A DNA stretch of 14,575 bases from Chrysochromulina tobinii (taxonomy: Eukaryota > Haptophyta > Prymnesiales > Chrysochromulinaceae). The stretch lies in NCBI GenBank assembly GCA_001275005.1, contig JWZX01000737.1:1-14575 (forward strand), read 5' to 3'. This document shows, piece by piece, positions 1 through 8,000 of the stretch. Each line of letters starts with the position of its first letter. The first letter of the stretch is position 1. Under the pieces are notes generated by a model. It was not told the origin of the DNA. It saw nothing but the letters and a program-made list of their open reading frames with translations, and ran no database searches. Both the position numbers and the translations under genes were made by a program.

Positions 1-650
1 CATACCGCCCGGCCTACCGCCGCCCTGCCTGGCTCCGGCGCCTCCTCTGCCGCCGCCCTGCCCACCTCCAGCGCCTCCGCCCCCGCCGCCCCGCCCGCCG
101 GTGCCTCCGACTCCGCCTTCAGCTTCGAAACTTCCGAAGATGCTGCCAAAGCAGCCTCTGCATCGGCGTCAGCCTCCGCTGCCTCAACCTTCACAACTAC
201 CAGAGTATCTGCAGCTTGGTAATTCGGAGCTGGGCTATCATCCTCCAGCGCGACCTTTGGTGCATCAGCCTTGCTCCTTGCGCGTTGTCGCTTCTGTTGC
301 TGGTGTTGCTGAGGCGTCAACTCCGTCAGTGCAGCCTTTCGCTTCGCAACGGGCGCGGAAGGTAAAGAATCTGCTGCCTGAGATTGTGCTTCGAGCAGCT
401 TGATGTGCTTCCTTAGAACGCGCGCCTCGAAATCACCATCATCATAATCTATGTCATACCGCTCATCTTCGTGGCAGGAGACCACGGTGCCCTCAAACCA
501 GCCTGTCCCACCTCGGGCTGCATGGAATTTCGCCTCTACACGCGTGCCAATTCTTAGAGGTGCGTCGAAGTGCGGTGCGCGCCCGGGAGCATGCTCGTCG
601 GGAAGAGCTGCGAGCGCTTCGGCACCGCGGCTTCGGCGGCCTTGCGACAT
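1..650 (-). CDS. Tudor-like domain protein, N-terminal part (runs off left edge)
   Basis: An open frame runs from an ATG at 650 down to position 1 without a stop, giving about 216 residues of an incomplete protein. Residues 34-86 look like a small Tudor/SH3-like barrel: RIGTRVEAKF, then GWFEGTVV, then YDIDYDDGD and a basic-hydrophobic end (VLRKHIKLL). Domains of this type in chromatin readers bind methylated lysine or arginine, but I cannot see which ligand would apply. After the domain come a Gln-rich stretch, basic clusters that resemble nuclear localisation signals (KRK near 103; KRQRARSK near 121) and a low-complexity Ala/Glu/Gly-rich tail. There is no other in-frame Met in the visible part, and an in-frame TGA lies about 55 bases upstream of the ATG, so this start is well supported unless an upstream exon exists. 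A nuclear, chromatin-associated role is inferred from the domain and basic motifs only. Confidence 0.72.
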   Translation of the reverse strand, partial: MSQGRRSRGAEALAALPDEHAPGRAPHFDAPLRIGTRVEAKFHAARGGTGWFEGTVVSCHEDERYDIDYDDGDFEARVLRKHIKLLEAQSQAADSLPSAPVAKRKAALTELTPQQHQQQKRQRARSKADAPKVALEDDSPAPNYQAADTLVVVKVEAAEADADAEAALAASSEVSKLKAESEAPAGGAAGAEALEVGRAAAEEAPEPGRAAVGRAV

Positions 651-651
651 T

Positions 652-661
652 TTTATATAAG
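652..661 (+). promoter_or_regulatory. TATA-like box in the divergent promoter
   Basis: TTTATATAAG is a strong TATA-box match in an otherwise GC-rich spacer. Read on the plus strand it lies about 165 bases before the Sel1 gene start at 821, compatible with a transcription start near 685 and a 5' leader of roughly 135 bases. Read on the minus strand it abuts the ATG at 650, too close to act as a standard TATA box for that gene. It is therefore assigned to the plus-strand gene by inference. Confidence 0.45.
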
Positions 662-717
662 TTTCGTTGTGCGTTGGGGTTCGCGGGTTCGGGTTAGAAG
701 GGGCTCAGCGCCATCTT

Positions 718-735
718 CGTGCGCGCGCGCGCGCG
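718..735. repeat. Alternating CG/TG dinucleotide tract
   Basis: An almost pure alternating pyrimidine-purine tract, CG-TG followed by (CG)n, about 18 bases long, lies in the probable 5' leader or promoter of the Sel1 gene. Tracts of this composition can adopt Z-DNA under negative supercoiling; any function here is inference. Confidence 0.5.
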
Positions 736-820
736 TCATGTTTTCCTGTTCACAGCTTTCCTCGGAAGGCGATCTCGCGGACCTCGCTCGCACGCTCGAC
801 ACTCTCATCACCCCGAAGAC

Positions 821-1636
821 ATGTCCTTGCTTCGCGTGGGTTTTCTGTCGGTGATGCGTCGCGCGCCGACTCGGTACACGGTCGCTGCCGTGTGCCCTCG
901 GCTGCCGTCGCTGAGCTCGCTTGTCCTGCCGCATCGCACACACGGTAGTGGCCATCACCGTGGCCTGTCCGCATCAGCCTCGCCCTCACATCCTTCAGAC
1001 GAACATCCAGAGTTTGAGCGCGGCATGTCGCTCATGGATAGCGGCAAGGTTGGGGAGGCGATTGATGCTTTTGCTGCAGCAGCGGCACATGGCAGTGCTG
1101 GGGGTAACTACTTCCTTGCGCTCGCTTACGACAACCTCCTTGGAGAAAACGCGGCTGGTGAGCCGTGGGTGGAACCAGATGCGCAGGCCGCCTTCCGCTG
1201 CTACCAGCGCGCGACAGAGGCGGGACATGCGGAGGCGGCGATGAACCTTGCCCTGTGTTATCGCAACGGCGATGGCGTTGAGAAGCACATTGGCAAGGCG
1301 ATCGAGGTTCTCGAGCTTAGTGCAGCGCTTGGGAGCGATCGAGCGCAGTACAACCTCGGAGTGGCGCTCGACCCTCTGTTGCCACCGTGGGGGACACCCG
1401 GCGCCACTTTGCCCGATAAGGCCATGGTTCGCAAGGATCCGGTCCGCGCCGCCGCCTTTTATCGGCAGGCGGCAGATCAGGGCCACGCGAAGGCCAAGGT
1501 CAACTTGGGCATCTTCCTGTACACAGCCACCGTCCCAGGCAGCAAGACTGATAAGGCGGGTGCGGAGGCCCTGTGGAAGGAGGCACACGAGGATGGTGTG
1601 CCCGAGGCGGAGATGTGCTTGCGCAACATGACGTGA
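821..1636 (+). CDS. Sel1-like repeat protein, probably mitochondrial
   Basis: This is a complete 271-residue open frame from the ATG at 821 to the TGA at 1634-1636. The ATG has A at -3 (AAGACATGT) and is the first ATG in frame; the open frame extends further upstream but without ATG. The first ~55 residues are rich in Arg, Ser, Leu and His and almost free of acidic residues (MSLLRVGFLSVMRRAPTR), which resembles a mitochondrial presequence. From about residue 75 there are four Sel1-type helical-hairpin repeats plus a partial one. Good cores are AFRCYQRATEAGHAEAAMNL (124-143), the YRNGDGV turn (147-153), and AAFYRQAADQGHAKAKVNLG (211-230). Sel1 repeats are TPR-like scaffolds for protein-protein contacts, often in assembly or quality control; the partner is unknown. 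Repeats 1 and 3 carry insertions with Pro/Gly-rich loops. The stop codon overlaps a perfect GTGAGT, so an alternative spliced C-terminus is possible. Confidence 0.85.
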   Translation: MSLLRVGFLSVMRRAPTRYTVAAVCPRLPSLSSLVLPHRTHGSGHHRGLSASASPSHPSDEHPEFERGMSLMDSGKVGEAIDAFAAAAAHGSAGGNYFLALAYDNLLGENAAGEPWVEPDAQAAFRCYQRATEAGHAEAAMNLALCYRNGDGVEKHIGKAIEVLELSAALGSDRAQYNLGVALDPLLPPWGTPGATLPDKAMVRKDPVRAAAFYRQAADQGHAKAKVNLGIFLYTATVPGSKTDKAGAEALWKEAHEDGVPEAEMCLRNMT

Positions 1637-2101
1637 GTGAGAGGTTAGATGGATGGTGGAGAGCATGCTGAGCGCCAGCTTGGCTTCCCGCTCGGCAATG
1701 ATGTATCGCTCGCCTCCGCGCCGTCATCGGATCCATCACGCGCCCGGGAATGTCAGAAGAACCCGGGACGCGGTAGTCGGTACGGCGGGGGGCACAGTCT
1801 AGGCACAATCCCGCACGTCGAAAGTTGTGACTTAGTGCGATGTGGGATGTGATGCGAGGATGTGTGCGGATGGAAATGGAGCGGAGAACAGGACGTCTTG
1901 TAGTCTGTGCGCCCGCGCCGCGCGGCGTGGGAAGGGCGGCCCCGCCCACACGGCACGCCATAGCACGCACCGCACACGCCCGGCGCGGCGGGATTCACAA
2001 ACGGCGGTTCTTCTGTACCGCGCGCGCGTCAGCCGTACAGGTCCGCCGCCCCGCGCCCCGCGTCGTCCCACCTCACGCGACTCACCTGCTCTCTCAAGAC
2101 T
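1637..2101. other. Convergent intergenic region, no gene seen
   Basis: This 465-base stretch lies between the stop codons of the Sel1 gene (plus strand) and the 907-residue gene (minus strand). I find no conserved coding sequence and no tRNA-like fold. A G/T-rich patch at about 1838-1880 could serve as a 3'-end processing region for the Sel1 transcript, but no recognised polyadenylation signal is evident. On the minus strand a perfect splice donor (CAG then GTGAGT, 2080-2088) is followed by a plausible TACAG acceptor at about 2013-2017. These could bound a ~73-base intron in the 3' untranslated region of the minus-strand gene. Confidence 0.4.
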
Positions 2102-4825
2102 CTACTCGAGACCTCTCTGGACTAACTCTGGACTCTCCTCTCCCGGCGACTCCTGCTGGTTTGACGGCCCGCCTCCTCCGACCCATGCTTCAATCTGCAC
2201 AGTTAACTGGCGTAGAATGCCTTGCTGCCCTTGGAGGGCGGCCCGGCGTTCAGAATTCCGTCGTTCAACTCGTGGAGCCAAAAGATAGCGGTGTATCTCC
2301 TGGATTCTTCTCGCGGCAACCTCTCTAGTTTGCGCCTCAAAAGCCGCCAGTTGATCTTCTCTCTTCTTCGCCAGTTCATCTTCCCACTTCTTCTTTTTGT
2401 TTGAATTGGCCTTGCGGCACGCGCGTCCGATGATGCCTGCTGCCTGCTCCTGCTCCTTTTCCCGCACCAGTCTCGGGCCCATGCGACGGCGGAACTGGCG
2501 CTGCAGAAAAACGGCCGCTGCGTTCATCGCAAGCCCCGTAGTGGGTGATGCAGTTGCAATCTTCCGTTCGATGGGGGGGTTTTCCTCGAAGACGCGGAGC
2601 GGGGAGCGCAGATCCATAGACGTGCCCTCGCTGTCGCCATCGAATCGAATCACCGCAACGCCGTCCTCGCGCACCCGTTCGACCGTTCCCACCCTTTTTG
2701 ACACCCGTCCACGCAGGCTCGACGTGTGGCCGTCCGGTGGGTTCTTGGGGCTGATGACGCGCAGCCGTGTCTCCGGCGAGCAACAGTAGACCAGGGGCGT
2801 CATCGCACTTGGGCGGACGTGCAAGTCCAAGAAGATGCCCATGGCCTTCAGCTGCACCTGCAGTGGCGACCCGTGCGTGCGTGGATCGATCCGCAACCAG
2901 CATTCCGGAAGATCCAGCCTCATCCGTCGTCTCAAGACACGCGCCACGAAAGCGGCGTCATCGTAGCATTGCTCCGGCGTGGGCTTCCACCCCGGCAAAA
3001 GCTCACCCACGCACTCAATGGTGCCGTTCACAGCAGCCAAGACCTCCGACCCACCCTGCGGTAGCTTCAATGCCTCCTCCGAGGTGCTGCTGCCTCCGAA
3101 GTTGAGTACCACATGTTGCAGGCGCATGAGGGTCTCGAGGGGCTGCTTGCACTCGAGACGCAACTTTCGCACCTGCTCATCGCCGCTGGTCTTGACGGCA
3201 GCGACCGACAGGCGATTGACTGCGGCTCGAATTTGCGCTGCTGGCCGTATCGTGCGCGGCGCAATTTCGATAGAGCGTCTAACCTCGCCTTTGAAGTCGA
3301 CTGCGAGGCTAGCAACAATGCAGGGCGGCCGCTGCAGCGGCACCTTCAGGGGCAACCATGGACTTACAATGACGAGCCGAGGCACCTTCGGAGGCACCTT
3401 CTTTGGCGGCGCCAAGTCGGGTTGGTCGCAAGCTTCCAGTGACATTGGCTCCATAGAATCGGCATCAGATAGAGGCGGCGGCGGCGGCGGTGGCGGCAGT
3501 GGCGGCGCTGGCAGCACTGGCATGGAAGCGGGCGAGGTGGTGTCAATAATCTCATGATCGGCAGGTGTGGCAACGTCAGGAGCAGCGGCTTGAGCAGCGG
3601 TGACGGCAGGGTCGGCGACGGCAGGATCATGGACGGCAGGTTCAGCGACGGCAGACGAAACGACGGTGGGTTCAGCGACGGCAAGATCAGCGACGGCAGG
3701 ATCGGCGATGGCAGGCGAAACGACGGCAGATTCAGCGATGGCAGGATCAGCGACGGCAGGCGAAACGACGGCAGGTGAAGCGGCAGCAGCGCCAGTAGCC
3801 GCTCGAGCAGCCGCTCGCGCCCCAGGCGCTCGAGCGTGGACAAGAACCAAAGTCGAAGGTCCCGAAGCAGGTGTGACGGGTCTAGAGGAACCGACTGATG
3901 AGGCTTTTTCGAGGTAAGCCATGGTAGTCGCCGATGCGGGACGCATGTATGGCCGCCAAGGCTCAGAACGAGTCGAGGACGCGGGATCCGACCGATAAGT
4001 TGCGATGCCGCGCTCGAGGCGTCGCCTGACTTTCTGAGCCCATCGTTTCTCCTCTTGCATCCGTTCGTTCTTGAGGTACCACTGGCGCCGATCGTGCGGG
4101 GTCTTACCGTCGATGATCCTAGTGTGACCACCATCGAGATGAGGTTTAATGCGACCGTTGGGGACATCGTACTCGGTGATGACTGGCATGCCGCCCTCGG
4201 CGATGACTGGCTGCTCTGGTTTCCATGGCTGCACCGATGGAGCCTTGACCGTCGAGGGATACGCGTCGAGCGTGAGAATGGGACGGTTGGGAGAATAGCG
4301 GGCGTGCTCAGCCGAGGCCGATGGAACCTGCTTTTGGAAACCTGCTTTGAAAGCTTGGGAAGACTGTGAGGCTGTCACGTGCCCCTGTTCGCATGTCGGA
4401 GGGCTCCACGTCCTGGCCCATGTGATTGATCCTGCCATGACTGTCGCAGCATTCGTCGTCGCCGGCATTGCGACTGCCGCCGAAGCCACCACCTTGACCG
4501 GCGCCCGCTTGACGAAGCCAGTCCTCGTTTTGACGGTGAGCATTCGTGTGGCAGCCATGGACTCCGCAACTGGTGCAGTACCTTGGTTGTGCGACTCGAA
4601 CTTGTCGAAGGCGACGCGCCCGGCGCCGGCCACCCCCACCTTATGGTAAGGGTTGTTTGATTGGGCCGCCTTGGGCGACATCGCCCTGAAGCCCGCTGAC
4701 GGGGGCGGCGGTCGACGAGAAGGCATGGCATCGTATATGCGGAGCACGTCCATGGACGTGCGCCAGCGCCAGGGCACTTCGCGGGGCGAAAGCTTGCTGG
4801 ATGGCGGACCAAAAGTCGTTTTCAT
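2102..4825 (-). CDS. Uncharacterised protein with pentapeptide repeat, SH3/Tudor-like segment and IQ motifs
   Basis: A single open frame of 907 codons starts at the ATG at 4825 (G at -3) and ends at TAG 2102-2104. I do not recognise the family. In order: a Pro/Ser-rich N-terminus (1-230); a charged basic segment with TPHDRRQWYLKNERMQEEKR at 242-261; an Ala-rich hinge leading into twelve Ala/Pro pentads (351-410); a polyproline run of about eight Pro after PPLP (441-451) like profilin- or SH3-binding sequences; a mixed folded region (about 480-690) with no family assignment; a small SH3/Tudor-like segment (about 705-748, GRVSKRVGTVERV then VAVIRFDGD); and a helical, Lys/Arg/Glu-rich C-terminus. 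The C-terminus has IQ-type motifs LQRQFRRRMGPR (774-785) and IQEIHRYLLAPR (841-852), the usual calmodulin or EF-hand binding signature. A cytoskeletal or flagellar scaffold regulated by calcium would fit, but that is inference. No signal peptide or membrane segment is visible. It lies downstream of the giant gene on the same strand. Confidence 0.75.
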   Translation of the reverse strand: MKTTFGPPSSKLSPREVPWRWRTSMDVLRIYDAMPSRRPPPPSAGFRAMSPKAAQSNNPYHKVGVAGAGRVAFDKFESHNQGTAPVAESMAATRMLTVKTRTGFVKRAPVKVVASAAVAMPATTNAATVMAGSITWARTWSPPTCEQGHVTASQSSQAFKAGFQKQVPSASAEHARYSPNRPILTLDAYPSTVKAPSVQPWKPEQPVIAEGGMPVITEYDVPNGRIKPHLDGGHTRIIDGKTPHDRRQWYLKNERMQEEKRWAQKVRRRLERGIATYRSDPASSTRSEPWRPYMRPASATTMAYLEKASSVGSSRPVTPASGPSTLVLVHARAPGARAAARAATGAAAASPAVVSPAVADPAIAESAVVSPAIADPAVADLAVAEPTVVSSAVAEPAVHDPAVADPAVTAAQAAAPDVATPADHEIIDTTSPASMPVLPAPPLPPPPPPPPLSDADSMEPMSLEACDQPDLAPPKKVPPKVPRLVIVSPWLPLKVPLQRPPCIVASLAVDFKGEVRRSIEIAPRTIRPAAQIRAAVNRLSVAAVKTSGDEQVRKLRLECKQPLETLMRLQHVVLNFGGSSTSEEALKLPQGGSEVLAAVNGTIECVGELLPGWKPTPEQCYDDAAFVARVLRRRMRLDLPECWLRIDPRTHGSPLQVQLKAMGIFLDLHVRPSAMTPLVYCCSPETRLRVISPKNPPDGHTSSLRGRVSKRVGTVERVREDGVAVIRFDGDSEGTSMDLRSPLRVFEENPPIERKIATASPTTGLAMNAAAVFLQRQFRRRMGPRLVREKEQEQAAGIIGRACRKANSNKKKKWEDELAKKREDQLAAFEAQTREVAARRIQEIHRYLLAPRVERRNSERRAALQGQQGILRQLTVQIEAWVGGGGPSNQQESPGEESPELVQRGLE
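3596..3775 (-). repeat. 15-bp tandem repeat, twelve units, coding for Ala/Pro pentapeptides
   Basis: Twelve contiguous 15-base units encode pentads of the form P-A-V-A-D. The observed set is PAVVS, PAVAD, PAIAE, SAVVS, PAIAD, PAVAD, LAVAE, PTVVS, SAVAE, PAVHD, PAVAD, PAVTA. The unit length is a multiple of three, so copy changes preserve the frame and all other frames across it are open too, creating spurious repetitive ORFs on both strands. The array likely forms an extended linker in the 907-residue protein. Confidence 0.9.
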
Positions 4826-5059
4826 CTCAAAAAGAAGCCCCTCTACCGGGTACACTCGAAGCTACGGGTTATTTATGACTATGTACTCAGGTGAAATGTT
4901 TTGAGGCTCGACCGTTTGCACGATAGGATATTTGGAGATTCGAATGTACCGGGTATTCATGTTTCAATCCCCTTAAAAGTCGACTCGACGCTACCGGTAA
5001 CCCTACCCCATCAAATCTCGTCTCAGGCTCCCTCTTGGAATCTACACCTGATCCTGCCC
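4826..5059. other. AT-richer intergenic segment upstream of the 907-residue gene
   Basis: Base composition drops visibly from the roughly 70% GC of the giant gene to near 50% GC here. No open frame of note and no IPT-like sequence is found in any minus-strand frame. Two copies of a near-palindromic word lie in inverted orientation: 4846-4860 against 4939-4953, 13 of 15 positions matching. The segment presumably holds the promoter of the 907-residue gene and the 3' end of the giant gene. Confidence 0.45.
4869..4877 (-). promoter_or_regulatory. Possible TATA-like element for the 907-residue gene
   Basis: Read on the minus strand this is CATAAATAA, about 44-52 bases before the ATG at 4825. It is the best TATA-like word in the upstream region, but the region is AT-rich enough that such a match could arise by chance. 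Confidence 0.25.
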
Positions 5060-8000
5060 CTAACCTGTGAAGTGTGAATTAATAACATTCAATTCACACT
5101 TCACAGTTCCGAGCGCGGGCACCCGCACGCGCCCGAAGCGACATTCGTAGTGTGAGCCACCACCGAAGCCGGCGCCGACGAGGGTGAGGTTGATGCCGCC
5201 GACGGCGGGGCCGAGGGGCGGGAGGAGAGCGGAGACGACGGGCGTCGCCTCGAAGAAGAAAGTGAGCGCGCTGGGCGCAACGTCCTGCGCATTCAAGCTG
5301 AGGCGGAGGGCGGCGGGTCCGGGGGCGAGCGAGCCTGGCGAATAGCATCGGACGTGCGCGTCGTCGATCAACGTGGCTGGGCACGACGGTGTCATCATTG
5401 AAATGGCATCGGTATAGGTGGCGCTCACCCGCGCCCAGCCAAGCGCCGCTCACGGTCACCAGCGTGCCAACGGAGCCGCCGCCTCGGCAGTCGAAGCTCG
5501 TGCACTGGATAGAAAACGCGGGCCCTCTTGCGGGACTCGCCTCCAGCAGCAAGGGCTCGGGAGCGAAGGTGTAGTTGAACGTGGTGGGCTCGTAATGCTC
5601 GCCGTTGAAGCTCACAGCAAGCACGACGCGACCCGGCGCGTGGGGCGGCGTGAGGCAGCGAAGGTCACCCGTGGCCGCGTCGTACGAGGCGCGCACGATG
5701 GCGGCACCCTCATCGGGCGCACTGTCCCCTTGGCCGACGGTGGGCGCGCCCTCTCCTTCCCCAAAGCGGCAGAGGAGGAGCGAGCCGAACTCGAGGGTGA
5801 CGCCGGAGATGAGGACGAGGCTGGAGCCGTTGGCGGGCCCGAGGGAGGGGCGCACGCCGAGCAGCCGAGGCGACGGCTCCTCCCCGGCGATGATCTCGAA
5901 CCGAAGCGAAGGGGCGAGCGAGTACTGCTGGCCGTTGAGCGTCACGTCGAGGGTCAGTGGCAGCGCGGTGGACACGGCGTCGCTCACGTGCGAGCGAGCG
6001 GCCGCGAGCACATCAGGTGGTATCGCGGGCGCTGGGCACACGAGCAAGAGCCCGCCGCCCCCGATTTCGAGTGCACGCGTCTCCACCACGCCGAGGGTGG
6101 GCGCGCGGTAACGGCAGCGCGCGTCGGAGCCGTTGGCGAGCCCGCGCCCGCTCAAAAGGATCGGCCGACCGCCCAAACTCGAATCGAAGGTGGGGAAGAC
6201 GCTGATGAGGCTCGTGCGGTCCGTCAAGTAACGGAAGCGGAGATTGTCGGAGGTGAAGTCGTGGCCGTTGAGCGCGATCTCGATCGCGAGCTCGCGCATC
6301 GGCCCGCGCACCGAGGGCGGCGTGAGGCAGAGGGCGTGCGTCGCGTTCACAATGGTGGCGGGCACCTCGTTCGGTGGCAGCCCATGCAGCGCGCGGGCAC
6401 CGACGCCGTGTGCGCCTTGCAGCGCGTCACTCGTCGTGAGGGCACTGAGCGCGCCAAAGCCGCGCCGCCACAGCGCGCCGCCAAAGCGGCAGACGGGCAG
6501 CGTGCCATGGCGCGTGAGGTTGGCACCTCGCACGTCGACGAGCGTGCCGCCGAGTGCAGGCCCGGTGGTGGGCGAGAGGGCGAGCAGCGCGGGAGGGTCG
6601 TAGAATCGAAAGGGGAGGGAGGAGGAGGTCTCGTCTTGGCCGTTGAGAGAGATCTGAGGAAGGAGCACGCCGGCACGCACGCCGGCAGGCGTGGCGCAGT
6701 GCACAAAGGGGGCGGCCGGCGTCGTGTTGAGCGCGGGCAGCACCCTTGGGCCCGCCCACTGCGCATTCGCGTGCGCATCCAGCGCCACGCCGCCGCCCCC
6801 TGGCCCGAAGCGGCAATAGTACGACGAGCCATCGCGCAGCCCTTCGCCCGCCAAGAGCAGCAACGAGCCCCCCGCCGTCGGCCCGCTCGCCGGGGTGATG
6901 GCGCTCACAATCGGCCGCCCAATGTAGACGAGGGGAGGCGCAGCGGATTCCTCGTAGTCCTGCCCGTTGCGCGTGATGTGCAGCGGCGTCGGCTGCGCCT
7001 CGGCAGGCGCGCCCACCCAAAGCCGCACGCGGCGCACGCGGCAGGCATTCGCGCCCACGCCGCTCGCCGCCGCAAAGCCGAGGCGCCACGAGGGATGCGG
7101 TGCCCAAGCCGGGATGGGGGCGCCCCGCAGCAGAGCATGCCCGTGGTACAGGATGCTCAAGCCGGCGCGTGCGCCGCCGTGCGTGCCAAGGTCGTACGCG
7201 AGGACCACGGGCACGTACGAGTCCACGCCGCTTGCGCCCGCGCTACCCACCGTGCCGTTGGCGCCGCCGCCCGCTGACGACGACAGCCCCGCTGACGGCG
7301 ACGTGCCGCTCGCAAAATTGGCGCTCGCCAAGAGGTCCGCCAGCTGGTGCGCCGTCGTGTTCGGATCCCACGCCGCTCGCTCCAAGGCAGCCTGCCGCTC
7401 CCACGCCGCCCGCTCCCGATCGCCCTCGTACTCCTCCATCTCCGCCGGCGAGTACTCCTCCTCCGCCTCCGCCTCCTCCTCCGCCTCCTCCGTGCGGTTC
7501 CTCCGCACTGCTACCGCGGCCGCCGCCGCCGCCGGCTGGCCTGCGCGGCGCGGCGCGGGCGGCAGCGCCAGAGAGTGGAGCACCTGGTCGCCATAGAGCA
7601 CCTCGAGCCTCGCTGGCCGAAGGCGCGAGAGGAAGCGGAGGCGGAGCCCGAGGCTCGCGCCGCCCGCACCGAGCCCGCCATCGTCGGAGAGCTCGCCGTA
7701 GCTCACGCTCGCCCCGTCGCCATCGCGGCCGAGCTCCAGCTCAAACGAGAGCACGAGGTGCGCCGCGCCGCCGTAGCGCACGCCCTGAGGCGCCGCACAC
7801 ACGGCCGTACCCTCGGCGTCGTACGTGCTCGAGGGCGTGAGCTCGATGCTGCCGTCGGGTAGGTGGCGGGCAGCGCCGTGCACGGAGCAGTCGGCGGACG
7901 TGGCCTCGAGCGCGGCGCCGGCGGTGGCGGCGGGCGGCGTGTAGCAGATGAGCTGATCGTCAGTCGCGAGCGGCTCCGCGGACACGACGACGACGCCAAA

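Noticed and set aside
1743-1767. Two CCCGGG words 13 bases apart, a possible hairpin or terminator
   Set aside because: Each is a self-palindrome, the pairing does not extend, and no T tract follows.
1840-2328. Plus-strand open frames of about 150-160 codons at the end of the convergent region
   Set aside because: They overlap the C-terminus of the 907-residue gene, have no recognisable motif, and two frames are open over the same bases.
3364-4167. Minus-strand open frame rich in LPSxxLPS repeats
   Set aside because: It is the 15-bp array read in another frame; the main 907-codon frame explains the region better.
4990-5065. Telomere-like words (TTAGGGG and GTAGGGTTA on the minus strand)
   Set aside because: These are only isolated partial units with no tandem array, so chance is the better explanation.
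5065-5106. Rho-independent terminator for the giant gene
   Set aside because: The stem is perfect but AT-rich with no following T run, and the window is eukaryotic in style.
5418-7277. Long plus-strand open frame of 619 codons opposite the giant gene
   Set aside because: It is antisense to well-conserved IPT repeats and has no domain pattern; long antisense frames are expected in GC-rich coding DNA.
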